Source of the DNA: Bauldia litoralis
GTDB lineage: Bacteria; Pseudomonadota; Alphaproteobacteria; Rhizobiales; Kaistiaceae
Direction: 5' to 3'
DNA length: 64,000 nt
Assembly: GCA_945882315.1 (NCBI GenBank)
Contig: CAMCWB010000007.1
Location: 22,723-86,722 of the forward strand
Under the pieces are notes generated by a model, which saw only the letters and a program-made list of their open reading frames with translations, was not told the origin of the DNA and did no database searches. How positions within the stretch are numbered: the first letter of the stretch is position 1; every line of letters begins with the position of its first letter. The translations under genes were made by a program, and so were the position numbers. Positions 18,248 through 30,460 of this stretch are shown here, one piece after another.

Positions 18248-18316
18248 CTGTCGGACGGAAAACCGGTTCCACCCCGGATCGGGGTCCGGGGCATGCTTTT
18301 CCTGACATTGCTCTAG
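18248..18316. repeat. 44-nt palindromic repeat, copy A, split by 25 nt
   Basis: The two halves of the repeat found intact at 54897 and 56260 are here CTGTCGGACGGAAAACCGG (from 18248) and TTTTCCTGACATTGCTCTAG (18297-18316). They are separated by a 25-nt GC-rich insert (18272-18296) that is itself partly palindromic. The TAG stop of the SARP-type gene falls inside the repeat's right edge. Confidence 0.75.
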
Positions 18317-20448
18317 GCGGGATCTGCGCCGAGGCCGGCGAACAGCGCGTCGAAGCGTGGATCGAGGCGCGCGTTGTCGAGATCGGGATCGTGCCGCCTG
18401 ATCCAGGCCGTCTTGAAACGGGCATAGCCCGGCTTCAGCATCCGCTCGAGCTGGCGCAGGCATTCGTCTACATCGCCCAAGACTGAAAACAGACAGGCAA
18501 GGTTGTAGATGGTGCGGCTGTCGCCGCTGTCGATGACCAGCGTCAGCCGCGCCCAGCGCATGGCCTCGGTCATGCGACCCAGCGCCACCAGGGCAAAGGC
18601 GCCGACATAGGTGGCCCGCTCGTCCGACGGATCGACGGCGACGCGACGCTCGGCAACGCTCAGCACCCAGGCCGCGATGCGTGCCATCTCCTCGTCCCGT
18701 CCACAGGCGCGGAGGCTGGTCATCAGCATCATGCCGGTCTGCAGGTCCTGATCCGCCAGGGCGAAGGCGGCCTTCATCGACCCAACCGATTCTTCCGCCT
18801 GGCCGATCAGCAGAAACATCAGCCCGCGATAGAAATGCGCCTCCTGGTGGCGCGGGTTGATGGCGATCGCCTTGCGGAAATCGGCCTCGGCGGGTTCGAT
18901 CTCGTTGAGGATGGAACGGACGCGGCCCCGCGACGTGTAGGCCTCGGCCAGTTCCGGATCGAGCTCGAGCGCGCGTTCGCTGTCGGCGATCGCACCGGCG
19001 ATCGCGCCGGCATCGTCATAGTGATAGGCGAGCATCGACAGGCTGTCGGCGCGACCGCAATAGGCTTCGGCATAGGCGGGATCGAGGGCGATCGCCCGCG
19101 CGAACATCCGGCTGGAGAGTTCGACGCTTCGCCGGGTCATCTCGCGCAGGCATGCGCGACCGCGGAGATAATCCGGATAGGCGTCGGCATTGCGCGTCGC
19201 GCGCCGGCCGATGGCGATCGCCTCGTTCGGCGAAAGCTTCAACTTGAGCGCCTGGACGATGTTGGCGGCGATCTCGCCCTGCAGGTCGAAGATGTTGACG
19301 AGCTCGCGGTCATAGCGCTCGCCCCACAGCTGGCGGCCGCTGCGGCCATCGATGAGCTGCGCCGTGACCCGGACATTGGCGCCGGCCTTGCGCACGCTGC
19401 CGTCGAGGATGTAGCGGACCCCCAATTCGCCGGCGATGCGCTCGGGACGCATCGGCGTGCCCTTGTAGATCGATGTCGAGCTTCGCGCCGCGACATGGAG
19501 CTCGGCGACCTTGGACAGGTCGGTGATCACGTCTTCGGCGACGCCGTCGCTGAAATAATCCTGCTCGGCGTCGCCGCTCATGTTGACGAAGGGAAGCACC
19601 GCGATCGACAGGTCGCCATGATCGGCCGGTGCGGCAACGATCGGCGCGAACGGCGGCACGGCGGCGAAGCTGACGGTCGGGGCATGGTCCGAGGCGACGA
19701 TGCCTTCGGCGAGCGCCACCGTTTCGGACGAGGGTTCGGCGCCGAGCTCGCGGCGCATGAGCTCGCGGCAATTGCGGAATTGCGAGACTGCCAGCGAGCG
19801 CTCGCCGGAGGCCGCATAAAGCCGGATCAGCGCACGGTGGCTCTCCTCGCGAAGCGGATCGAGAGCCAGCAGATCGCGGGCCCGCTCGATTGCGGTGGCG
19901 AAGCGGCGCGTTTCGCCGAGCCGCCCGATCTCGCGCTCGAGCGCCTGCATCGCAAGGCTTCGGTATTTTTCGCGCTGGCCGAGAACCCAGGCCGTGAAGT
20001 CGCCGGCGTCGCGTTCGTGACCTTCGAGGAAGTCGCCCGGATAGATCTCCGACAATTGCCAATCGCCACCAGCCTCCCCCAGCGCCGCCCTTTGCAGACG
20101 GTCGCAATCCGTCGCCAGGATTCCGGCCTGCAAAGACACGGACTCGCGGTCGACGGCGATCGCCTCGTCGCCGAGAGCCTTGCGGAGATCCGACAGGGCG
20201 TTGCGCAGGCTGCCGCGGGCCTGCTCGTCCTGGCTGTCGCCCCAGAGCAGGCCGGCGAGATGATCGCGGCCATGGGCGCGGCCGGGCGCCAGCGCCAGAT
20301 AAGCGAGGAGCTGGCCGCATTTGCGCGTCCGGAGCGCCAGCGGCAGGCCGTCGGCCCCCTTGAGGGTCAACCCTCCCAGGAGTTCGAGCAGGGGCCGCCG
20401 ATCCTCGGTGACTGGGTTGGCGGCTGGGGGCAGGCTGATTTTTTTCAT
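18313..20448 (-). CDS. SARP/BTAD transcriptional regulator with TolB-like and TPR domains
   Basis: 711 residues. The N-terminus resembles the OmpR-type winged helix of SARP regulators (LELLGGLTLKGADGLPLALR, LLAYLALAPGRAHGRDHLAGLLWG), then a bacterial transcriptional activation (BTAD) domain to about 245. A TolB/FlgO-like domain starts near 275 (IAVLPFVNMSGDAEQDYFSDG, GVRYILDGSVRKAG), followed by TPR repeats to the end (YAEAYCGRADSL, LAEAYTSRGRVRSI). No membrane segment or signal peptide is seen. It is probably a stand-alone transcription factor with a ligand- or protein-sensing C-terminus; targets are unknown. It diverges from a DUF1127 gene. Confidence 0.85.
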   Translation of the reverse strand: MKKISLPPAANPVTEDRRPLLELLGGLTLKGADGLPLALRTRKCGQLLAYLALAPGRAHGRDHLAGLLWGDSQDEQARGSLRNALSDLRKALGDEAIAVDRESVSLQAGILATDCDRLQRAALGEAGGDWQLSEIYPGDFLEGHERDAGDFTAWVLGQREKYRSLAMQALEREIGRLGETRRFATAIERARDLLALDPLREESHRALIRLYAASGERSLAVSQFRNCRELMRRELGAEPSSETVALAEGIVASDHAPTVSFAAVPPFAPIVAAPADHGDLSIAVLPFVNMSGDAEQDYFSDGVAEDVITDLSKVAELHVAARSSTSIYKGTPMRPERIAGELGVRYILDGSVRKAGANVRVTAQLIDGRSGRQLWGERYDRELVNIFDLQGEIAANIVQALKLKLSPNEAIAIGRRATRNADAYPDYLRGRACLREMTRRSVELSSRMFARAIALDPAYAEAYCGRADSLSMLAYHYDDAGAIAGAIADSERALELDPELAEAYTSRGRVRSILNEIEPAEADFRKAIAINPRHQEAHFYRGLMFLLIGQAEESVGSMKAAFALADQDLQTGMMLMTSLRACGRDEEMARIAAWVLSVAERRVAVDPSDERATYVGAFALVALGRMTEAMRWARLTLVIDSGDSRTIYNLACLFSVLGDVDECLRQLERMLKPGYARFKTAWIRRHDPDLDNARLDPRFDALFAGLGADPA

Positions 20449-20570
20449 CGGCAGACCGATTTAACGCGTTTTTCCCGATGCCGTCACGCCGGCCGAACGA
20501 TGGCGTCACGGCGGCGCGCGAGCCTCCCTGCATGGACTTCCGCTCGGGCGGAGAAACCGGGAGACGGGCG

Positions 20571-20783
20571 ATGCGTCACGAGAAATTCGGGCTTGAAGCC
20601 GCCGAATTAAATCGAATTGCCATAGCGGATGCGAAGCGCCCTTCCCGGCTCTCCGGCTTTCTTCTGCGGAGCGGCCGGCGGATCGTCGGGGCTTTCATCA
20701 AGGATCGCCCCGACCTTCGCGATTTTTCCGATTCGCAGCTTCGCGATATCGGGCTGACACGCAACGACATCGAGCGCTTCTGA
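20571..20783 (+). CDS. DUF1127 domain small protein
   Basis: 70 residues from the ATG at 20571, with GGGAG seven bases upstream; longer starts are possible but lack support. The C-terminal DUF1127 motif LRDFSDSQLRDIGLTRNDIERF is clear (shortened here from about residue 49). Small arginine-rich DUF1127 proteins are abundant in alphaproteobacteria; some bind RNA and influence phosphate or carbon metabolism. It is the only rightward gene in the first 29 kb and lies between the divergent SARP-type gene and the convergent usp gene (1 bp gap). Confidence 0.8.
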   Translation: MRHEKFGLEAAELNRIAIADAKRPSRLSGFLLRSGRRIVGAFIKDRPDLRDFSDSQLRDIGLTRNDIERF

Positions 20784-20784
20784 C

Positions 20785-21279
20785 TCAGGCAATCGCCTTG
20801 ATGGTGGCGTCGTCGAGCGTGCCCGGAACGATGGTGATCGGTATCGGGAAGGTGCCGGAGGCCTTGCCGGCGATGGCAGTGACGAGCGGGCCGGGGCCTT
20901 CATTCTCGGCACCGGCGGCGAGCACGAGGATGGCGATATCCTCATCCTCCTCGATCAGCTTGGCGATCTCGTCGGCACGGGCGCCCTCGCGGATCACCAT
21001 CTGCGGCTCGACCTGCGCGATGTCGCGGACCATGTCGGCGAAGCGGCCGAGGGTTTCCTCGGCGGTGTCCATCGCCTCGGCGCGCATGATGTTCTCGACG
21101 CCGATCCAGTGCTGGAATTCGCCGGGCACGATGACATACAGCATGACGAGCGCGCCGGCGGTGCGCTCGGCGCGGCGCGCCGCATAGAGAACGGCGCGCG
21201 AGCATTCCGGCGTGTCGTCGATGACGACCATGAATTTTCGCCGGTGGCCTTCCTCGGTACTTCGTCGGGGACGGAGCAT
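20785..21279 (-). CDS. Universal stress protein (UspA family)
   Basis: 164 residues. A single Usp fold: KFMVVIDDTPECSRAVLYAARRA opens it and VLAAGAENEGPGPLVTAIAGKASGTFPIPITIVPG closes it, in pieces typical of the family although the ATP-binding G-x2-G-x9-G motif is not canonical. The ATG at 21279 has GAGGGG upstream. In Rhizobiales this gene commonly sits downstream of trpS, as here. Biochemical role unknown. Confidence 0.85.
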   Translation of the reverse strand: MLRPRRSTEEGHRRKFMVVIDDTPECSRAVLYAARRAERTAGALVMLYVIVPGEFQHWIGVENIMRAEAMDTAEETLGRFADMVRDIAQVEPQMVIREGARADEIAKLIEEDEDIAILVLAAGAENEGPGPLVTAIAGKASGTFPIPITIVPGTLDDATIKAIA

Positions 21280-21346
21280 CGTATCACCCCTCTACGCAAA
21301 GCGACGCAGCGCGCCCATGCTGCCACCCGCACTCCCCGCCGACAAC

Positions 21347-22387
21347 CTACTTCCGGCGGATGAAGCCGACGACATCCTTGACGCCGGCCATGGTGCGGTC
21401 GGCGATGACGCGGGCACGATCGGCACCGTCGACCAGAACGCTGTCGATATAGGCCGGATCGGCGATCAGCCGCCGCATCTCGTTGGCGATTGGCGACAGC
21501 TTCTCGACGGCGAGCTCGGCCAGCGCCGGCTTGAACACCGAGAATTGCGAGCCGCCAAATTCGGCGAGCACGGATTCCTTCGGCCTTCCCGAGAGCGCCG
21601 CATAGATGCCGACGAGGTTATCGGCTTCCGGCCGGCCCTTCAGCCCACCGGGCTCGGAGGGCAGCGGCTCCGGATCGGTCTTGGCCTTGCGGATCTTCTG
21701 GGCGATGCCATCGGCATCGTCGGCGAGCGCGATCCGCGAATAATCGGACGGGTCCGATTTCGACATCTTCTTGGTGCCGTCGCGGAGCGACATGACGCGC
21801 GTCGCCGGGCCGGTGATCAGAGGCTCGGTGACCGGGAAGAAGGCATCGCCGAAGCCGTTGGCGACAATCGATTCGGAGAAGTCGTTGTTGAACTTGATGG
21901 CGATGTCGCGGGCGAGTTCGAGATGCTGCTTCTGGTCGTCGCCGACCGGCACATGCGTGGCGAGATAGGCGAGGATGTCGGCGGCCATCAGGTTCGGATA
22001 GGCGAAGAGGCCGACCGAGGCGTTCTCGCGATCCTTGCCGGCCTTTTCCTTGAACTGCGTCATTCGCGACAGCCAGCCCATGCGGGCGACGCAATTGAAC
22101 ACCCAGGCGAGCTCGGCATGGACCGAGACCTGGCTCTGGTTGAAGACGATATGGGCCTTCGGATCGACGCCGGCGGCGAGGAAGGCGGCGGTGACCTCGC
22201 GGATGTTGCCGGTCAGCTCGGCCGGATCCTGCCAGACCGTGATCGCATGCATGTCGACGACGCAGTAGACGCATTCATGCGTCTTCTGCAGCGCGACGAA
22301 ATTGACGATGGCGCCGAGATAGTTGCCGAGATGGAGATTTCCGGTCGGCTGGACGCCGGAAAAGACCCGCGGCTTGAATTCGGTCAT
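21347..22387 (-). CDS. trpS: Tryptophanyl-tRNA synthetase
   Basis: 346 residues, class I synthetase. The HIGH-type motif is [13 protein letters not shown] and the KMSKS motif reads [12 protein letters not shown]. The ATG at 22387 ([17 protein letters not shown]) gives the normal start; the 42 codons open upstream are low-complexity and unrelated. It follows murJ by 61 bp in the same direction. Confidence 0.97.
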   Translation of the reverse strand: MTEFKPRVFSGVQPTGNLHLGNYLGAIVNFVALQKTHECVYCVVDMHAITVWQDPAELTGNIREVTAAFLAAGVDPKAHIVFNQSQVSVHAELAWVFNCVARMGWLSRMTQFKEKAGKDRENASVGLFAYPNLMAADILAYLATHVPVGDDQKQHLELARDIAIKFNNDFSESIVANGFGDAFFPVTEPLITGPATRVMSLRDGTKKMSKSDPSDYSRIALADDADGIAQKIRKAKTDPEPLPSEPGGLKGRPEADNLVGIYAALSGRPKESVLAEFGGSQFSVFKPALAELAVEKLSPIANEMRRLIADPAYIDSVLVDGADRARVIADRTMAGVKDVVGFIRRK

Positions 22388-22448
22388 GGCTGAAAGGCTC
22401 CGGCTGGCGGCGCGGTTATGGCCGACGCGTTCCGGCGGCGCAAGTGGA

Positions 22449-24014
22449 TCAGGCGCCGCGCCGGCGCCGGAGCAGCGAGACGAGCCGGCTGCCGTCGACC
22501 GCGCCGGTGACATGGCAGAGCAGCGCGAAGAGGATAAGCCCGGTCAGGACGAGGACCACGAGCGCGCCGACCTGGGTGAGGATGCTCGCCGCCGTCAGGT
22601 AGGGCGACAGCAGCCAGGCGAGCAGGTAAAGCGCCGCGCCCATGAGGATCGCGGCCAGCGCCAGCAGCGGCACGCGGCGGCGGAACAGCGCATCCGGCCT
22701 GAACTGGCCGCGCTTCCACAGCGTCCAGCCGAGCATCGCGGTGTTGAGCCAGGAGGCTATGGCGGTGCCGGCGGCGATGCCGAGATAGCCGAAGGTGAAG
22801 AAGAGCAGCAGCGAGCAGGCGATGTTCACGGCGACCGAGATCGCGCCATAGATCATCGGCGTGCGCGTGTCCTCGCGCGCGAAATAGGCCGGCTGGAGCA
22901 CCTTGATCGCGACGAAAGCCGGCAGGCCCAGCGCATAAAGGGCGAGCGCCGGCGCGGTCGCGGCGGTATCGGCGGCGGTGAAGGCGCCATGTTCGAAGAG
23001 GACGCTGAGGATCGGCGCCGGAATCACGGCGAGCGCCACCGCGGCCGGCAGCGTCAGGGCGGCGGCGAATTCGAAGGAACGGTTCTGGACGCGCGCCACC
23101 TCGTCCTCCTGCCCGGCCTGGAGGGCGCGGGCGAGATCGGGGAGAAGCACGACGCCGATGGCGATGCCGACGATGCCGAGCGGCAGTTGATAGAGGCGGT
23201 CGGCGTAATAGAGCCAGGAGACGGCACCGGCCTGCATCGACGCGATGATGGTGCCGACGACGATGTTGATCTGCACGACGCCGCCGGCAACGACGCTCGG
23301 CACGGCGAGCCTTGCGAGCCTCTTCACGCCGGGCGTCAGCCGCGGCCAGCGGAGCCGGACGGTGAGGCCGGCGCGATGGCAGGCGATGAACAATACGACG
23401 AGCTGGACGATGCCACCGACGACGACGGCAGCGCTGAGGATGACGCCCGCCTCGAGCGTCGCGATCTCGCCCTGCCAGAAGATGAACAGCAGCGCGGCGA
23501 TGAGAACGACGTTGAGAAGCACGGTCGAGAAGGCGGCGGCGGCAAAACGCCCGGCGCCGTTCAGCACGCCGGAGAGGAGCGTGACTACCGAGATCAGCGC
23601 CAGATAGGGAAAGGCGATGCGGCTCAGCAGAACGGCGAGATCGAATTTTTCCGGATCGGAGGCGAAGCCCGGCGCCAGAGCGAAGGTCATCCAGGTCATG
23701 GCGACTTCGGCGATGACCGTGAAGACGATCAGGGCCGCGGCAAGGCCGGCCAGCGACTCCTCGGCGAAACGCTGTGCGGCGACCGTGCCTTCCGCCTGTC
23801 GCGTGCGGGCGAACATCGGCACGAAGGCGGAGGCGAAGCCGCCCTCGGCGAAGATGCGGCGGAAGAGATTGGGCAGGCGCTGGGCGACGAAATAGGCTTC
23901 CGCGACCGGCCCGGCGCCGAGTGCCGTCGCCAGGAAGATGTCGCGGACGAAGCCCAGCACACGGCTCATCGCCGTGCCTGAGCCGACGGTCGCGAAGTTG
24001 CGGAGGAGCGACAT
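22449..24014 (-). CDS. murJ: Lipid II flippase MurJ
   Basis: 521 residues, about 14 membrane segments, MATE/MVF fold. MurJ flips lipid II across the inner membrane for peptidoglycan synthesis. The N-terminus [22 protein letters not shown] and the loop [20 protein letters not shown] are diagnostic. It starts 15 bp after glnD, and the mutS-glnD-murJ-trpS order is standard in this group. Confidence 0.97.
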   Translation of the reverse strand: MSLLRNFATVGSGTAMSRVLGFVRDIFLATALGAGPVAEAYFVAQRLPNLFRRIFAEGGFASAFVPMFARTRQAEGTVAAQRFAEESLAGLAAALIVFTVIAEVAMTWMTFALAPGFASDPEKFDLAVLLSRIAFPYLALISVVTLLSGVLNGAGRFAAAAFSTVLLNVVLIAALLFIFWQGEIATLEAGVILSAAVVVGGIVQLVVLFIACHRAGLTVRLRWPRLTPGVKRLARLAVPSVVAGGVVQINIVVGTIIASMQAGAVSWLYYADRLYQLPLGIVGIAIGVVLLPDLARALQAGQEDEVARVQNRSFEFAAALTLPAAVALAVIPAPILSVLFEHGAFTAADTAATAPALALYALGLPAFVAIKVLQPAYFAREDTRTPMIYGAISVAVNIACSLLLFFTFGYLGIAAGTAIASWLNTAMLGWTLWKRGQFRPDALFRRRVPLLALAAILMGAALYLLAWLLSPYLTAASILTQVGALVVLVLTGLILFALLCHVTGAVDGSRLVSLLRRRRGA

Positions 24015-24029
24015 CGGCTCCCGATCGCC

Positions 24030-26822
24030 TCAGACGGTCTCGCGCTTGCGCGCCGGTTTCGTCTCGGCCGATTGCGGCCCGTCGAAAGCGAGCCGCAGCC
24101 GGCGCCGGATCGCCGTCTCGCGAGCCGGGTTGACGATCTTCTGATGTGTCAGGTCGGTAACGTAGAAGACGTCGACGGCGCGCTCGCCGAAGGTCGTGAC
24201 ATGCGCCGAGGCGATGTTGAGGTTGAGGTCCGACAAGGCGCGGGTGAGGTCGTAGAGCAGGCCCGGCCGGTCGAGGCCGGAGGCTTCGACGACGGTGAAG
24301 CGGTTCGAGCCCTGATTGTCAACGACGATGTTGGTCTCCAGGCTGAAGGCCTTCAAGCGGCTGCGCTTCTGGGCCTTGTGGGCAATCGTCTCGGGCAGGC
24401 GGATGCCGCCGGCGAGCGCCTGCTCGATGAGGTCGCCGATCTTCTTCGCCCGCCGCAGCTCGTCCTCTTCCGTGTCGAATTCGCGGCTCAGCGAAATCGT
24501 GTCGAGGGCCTTGCCGTCGGTGGTGGTGAAGATCTGCGCGTCGACGATGTTGCTGCCGGCGATGCTGCAGGCGCCGGCGATGACCGAGAGGAGGCGGGGG
24601 TGGTCGGGCGCCAGCACCGTGATCTCGGTGACGCCTTCGAAGGCGCGCGCCCGGGTCTGCGTCGCCAGGGCCTTGCCGTCGCGATCGGTGTCGCGGATGA
24701 AATTGGCATGCTCGACCATCTGGGACGGCTCGACGCGCAGCCAATAGGCCGGATAGTGGCGGTCGAGATAGGCGAGCCGGTCCTTCTCCGGCCAGTCGGA
24801 CAGCGCGGCCGCGAGCTCGGCCTTGGCCTCGGCGACGCGGCGGTCGCGGCTGACCTGGCTGTGGCCGCCGGTCAGCACCGGCTCGGTCTCGTAATAAAGC
24901 GTTCTCAGAAGCTGGCCTTTCCAGCCGTTCCAGACGCCAGGCCCGACCGCCTTGATGTCGGCAACCGTCAGGATCAGCAGCATCTTCAGCCTTTCGAGGC
25001 TTTGGATGACGGCGGCGAAATCGAGGATCGTCTTGCGGTCGTTGAGGTCGCGGGACTGCGCCACCATCGACATGGTGAGATGGCGCTCGATCAGCCAGGC
25101 GACATTCTCGGTCTGCAACGGCGTCAGCCCGAAGCGTGGGCAGAGGCGGCGGGCGACGCGGGCGCCGGCGACCGAATGATCCTCCGGCCGGCCCTTGGCG
25201 ATGTCGTGCAGGAAGAGCGCGACATAGAGAACGACGCGATCCTGCATGCCGGGCAGGATTTCGGCGGCCAGCGGATGCCGGTCGGCCTGCTCGCCGCGCT
25301 CGATCTCGGCGAGCTTGCCGATCGAGCGGATGAGATGCTCGTCGACCGTGTAGTGGTGATACATGTTGAACTGCATCAGCGCGACGATCTTGCCGAATTC
25401 CGGCACGAAGCGGCCGAGCACGCCGGCCTCGTTCATCTGGCGCAGAATCACTTCCGGCTGATTGCGCGAGGACAGGATCTCGACGAAGAGGCGGTTAGCC
25501 TCGGGATCCTCGCGCAGCTCCGCATCGATGAGCTTCAGCGAGCGGGCGATCTGCTGCATCACATCCGCATGGATGGGACGATCGTTGCGGTCGGCGAGAT
25601 GGAAGACGCGGATCAGGTTGACCGGATCGCGCTTGAACACGCCGTCATTGGCCATGTTGATGCGGTCGTTGTCGACGATGAAATCGGTCGAGCCGGTGAT
25701 CGTGCGGCGCTTGCTGCGGCCGAGGCGGAAGAAGCGGTTCAACGCCGGCGCGGTCTTGCCGTGATGCTCCTCGAGCACCGTGCAGAAAATGCGCGTCAGG
25801 TCGCCGACATCCTTGGCAACCAGGAAGTAGTGCTTCATGAAGCGCTCGACATCCTTCTGGCCGGGATGCGCGGTGTAGCCGAGGCGAGCCGCCATATCCT
25901 GCTGCAGGTCGAAGGTCAGGCGCTCCTCGGCGCGGCCGGTCATGAAATGGAGATGGCAGCGGACCGCCCAAAGGAAATCGTCGGCCTTCTCGAAGAGCTT
26001 GAGCTCGGCCTTGGAGAAGACGCCGGCCTTGACGAGATCGTCGCCGGTCGAGACGCGGAAGAAATATTTGCCGATCCAGAACAGCGTGTGGAGATCGCGG
26101 AGGCCGCCCTTGCCGTCCTTGACGTTGGGCTCGACGAGGTAGCGCGAGGCACCCTGCTGGCGATGGCGCTCGTCGCGCTCAGCGAGCTTGGCGACGATGA
26201 ATTCGCGGCCGGTGCCCTTGACCACCTCGGCATCGAAACGGCTGACGAGATCGCGGAAGAGAGCGGTATCGCCCCAGATGTAGCGGGCCTCGAGGATAGC
26301 GGTCCGGATCGTCATGTCGGAGCGGGCGAGACGGATGCACTCGTCGACCGACCGCGTCGCATGGCCGACCTTCAGGCCGAGGTCCCAGAGCGTGTAGAGG
26401 ATGAACTCGACGACGCTCTCGCCCCAGGGGGTCTGCTTGTAGGGCAGCAGGAAGAGGAGGTCGACGTCGGAGCCGGGCGCCAGCGTGCCGCGGCCATAGC
26501 CGCCGACGGCGGCCACCGTCATGTGCTCGGCGCTCGACCGGTTGGTCGAGGGATAGACGAACCGCAGCGCGAAATCATGGACGGCGCGGAGCAGACCGTC
26601 CTGGAGATCGGACAGGCGGCGGGCGCACAGCGTCCCCTCGCCGTCCTTCATCAGGAGCTTTTCGGCTGCGGCGCGGCCATCGGCCATCGCCTCCTTCAGG
26701 GCGGCGATGAGCGCGGGCCGGATCTTCGGCGAATACTCCGCATTCTTGCCGACAAGGGCGGCAAGCTTCGTCTGGAGCGCGTCTAGATCAAGCAGCGCAA
26801 CCGGCGGAACGTCTGTTTTCAT
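24030..26822 (-). CDS. glnD: Bifunctional [protein-PII] uridylyltransferase/uridylyl-removing enzyme GlnD
   Basis: 930 residues. GlnD senses glutamine and modifies PII proteins, controlling nitrogen assimilation. Nucleotidyltransferase motif AVGGYGRGTLAPGSDVDLLF near 107-126; HD hydrolase motif LFLHDIAKGRPEDHS near 510; two ACT domains from about 735 (ITVLAPDHPRLLSVIAGACS) and 845 (VVEASGLDRPGLLYDLTRAL). Full length and all motifs are present. ATG at 26822, 65 bp after mutS. Confidence 0.98.
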   Translation of the reverse strand: MKTDVPPVALLDLDALQTKLAALVGKNAEYSPKIRPALIAALKEAMADGRAAAEKLLMKDGEGTLCARRLSDLQDGLLRAVHDFALRFVYPSTNRSSAEHMTVAAVGGYGRGTLAPGSDVDLLFLLPYKQTPWGESVVEFILYTLWDLGLKVGHATRSVDECIRLARSDMTIRTAILEARYIWGDTALFRDLVSRFDAEVVKGTGREFIVAKLAERDERHRQQGASRYLVEPNVKDGKGGLRDLHTLFWIGKYFFRVSTGDDLVKAGVFSKAELKLFEKADDFLWAVRCHLHFMTGRAEERLTFDLQQDMAARLGYTAHPGQKDVERFMKHYFLVAKDVGDLTRIFCTVLEEHHGKTAPALNRFFRLGRSKRRTITGSTDFIVDNDRINMANDGVFKRDPVNLIRVFHLADRNDRPIHADVMQQIARSLKLIDAELREDPEANRLFVEILSSRNQPEVILRQMNEAGVLGRFVPEFGKIVALMQFNMYHHYTVDEHLIRSIGKLAEIERGEQADRHPLAAEILPGMQDRVVLYVALFLHDIAKGRPEDHSVAGARVARRLCPRFGLTPLQTENVAWLIERHLTMSMVAQSRDLNDRKTILDFAAVIQSLERLKMLLILTVADIKAVGPGVWNGWKGQLLRTLYYETEPVLTGGHSQVSRDRRVAEAKAELAAALSDWPEKDRLAYLDRHYPAYWLRVEPSQMVEHANFIRDTDRDGKALATQTRARAFEGVTEITVLAPDHPRLLSVIAGACSIAGSNIVDAQIFTTTDGKALDTISLSREFDTEEDELRRAKKIGDLIEQALAGGIRLPETIAHKAQKRSRLKAFSLETNIVVDNQGSNRFTVVEASGLDRPGLLYDLTRALSDLNLNIASAHVTTFGERAVDVFYVTDLTHQKIVNPARETAIRRRLRLAFDGPQSAETKPARKRETV

Positions 26823-26887
26823 CGCGATTCGGAAGGTTTCCGGGGCATTTGGCGCGGGAAACTAGCGCGCTTTGCCGGCCGGCGCCA

Positions 26888-29590
<2,703 letters not shown>

Positions 29591-29665
29591 GGAGGCGAAA
29601 CTACAGCTTCTTGAAGCATCGGTGAACGGGTTGGCGCGGCCGCTCAACAGATCAGACTCGACCTA

Positions 29666-29684
29666 TGTATCATACGGTGATACA
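29666..29684. promoter_or_regulatory. HigBA operator dyad
   Basis: A perfect 7-5-7 inverted repeat, TGTATCA-TACGG-TGATACA, lies 35 bp before the HigB-like gene in the mutS/higB divergent gap. A second short dyad, ATCAT-CGA-ATGAT (29712-29724), overlaps the toxin start codon. Palindromes of this kind are the usual binding sites of HigA antitoxin dimers. Confidence 0.65.
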
Positions 29685-29719
29685 GTCGTGCGGGTTGTGG
29701 CTGTCCCAGATATCATCGA

Positions 29720-30001
29720 ATGATCCGCTCCTATCGGAATGCCACGACGGCTGCCGTTGCGGCCGGCAAAACGGTCAAGGGCTTTCCGGCCGATTTGGCC
29801 AAACGCGCGATCAACAAACTGACCATCCTCGAATATGCAACATCTCTCGAGGATCTTCGCTCTCCGCCGGGCAATCGACTGGAAGCGTTGAGGGGCGACC
29901 GGAAAGGACAGCATTCTATCCGGCTTAACGATCAATTCCGGATTTGCTTTCGCTGGGTCGACGGGCATGCCGAAGACGTCGAGATCACCGATTATCACTG
30001 A
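29720..30001 (+). CDS. higB: HigB-type toxin of a type II toxin-antitoxin system
   Basis: 93 residues, RelE/ParE superfamily. Family signatures: MIRSYRN at the start, LTILEYATSLEDLRSPPGNRLEAL in the middle, then HSIRLNDQFRICFRW and EDVEITDYH at the end. HigB toxins are ribosome-dependent mRNA endonucleases. The toxin gene comes before the antitoxin, the order typical for HigBA. It sits 39 bp upstream of higA, inserted between mutS and maeB. Confidence 0.93.
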   Translation: MIRSYRNATTAAVAAGKTVKGFPADLAKRAINKLTILEYATSLEDLRSPPGNRLEALRGDRKGQHSIRLNDQFRICFRWVDGHAEDVEITDYH

Positions 30002-30040
30002 CTTTCAGAGCGCGGCGCGAATAGAACAGGCAAGGTATCA

Positions 30041-30337
30041 ATGACCGGCATTCTGCCTCCGATCCATCCAGGTGAGATTCTTCGTGAGGAGTATCTCGAG
30101 CCTTTGCACATGAGCGCCGGCGCGCTCGCTAAACATCTTAATGTCCCCCGCACCCGGATTGAACGGCTTGCTGCCGGCCAGACGAGCGTGACGACTGACA
30201 CGGCGCTTCGACTTGCGCGTTTCTTCCAGACCTCTCCCGAATTCTGGATGAATATGCAGGCCGGTTACGACCTGAAGATCGAAGCGGCCGCGAAGAAAGG
30301 CGAGCTGGCGAAAATCAGGGCTCGCGAGAAGGCTTAG
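30041..30337 (+). CDS. higA: HigA-type antitoxin (XRE/VapI family)
   Basis: 98 residues. It opens with PPIHPGEILREEYLEPLHMS, and the helix-turn-helix runs from about 22 to 60 (AGALAKHLNVPRTRIERLA). FFQTSPEFWMNMQAGYDLKI closes the domain, a HigA hallmark. It should neutralise the HigB toxin and repress the module through the upstream dyads. Confidence 0.94.
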   Translation: MTGILPPIHPGEILREEYLEPLHMSAGALAKHLNVPRTRIERLAAGQTSVTTDTALRLARFFQTSPEFWMNMQAGYDLKIEAAAKKGELAKIRAREKA

Positions 30338-30460
30338 CAACGCCTCTCCATACCGCGGCGCAGCACGGATGAATCGTCGCGGCGCCTTCCACCGACGCCT
30401 TTCCGGATATTAGGGTTGGGCTTCTCCACAAGAAACCGACCTGCGGCGGAAACCTTCCCG

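Noticed and set aside
21212..23981. Rightward frames opposite trpS and murJ
   Set aside because: Antisense shadows; the leftward proteins are full length with catalytic or membrane motifs.
24072..26786. Rightward 904-codon open frame
   Set aside because: It is antisense to glnD, whose every motif is intact; the antisense translation is low-complexity with no domain. High-GC codon bias leaves such frames open.
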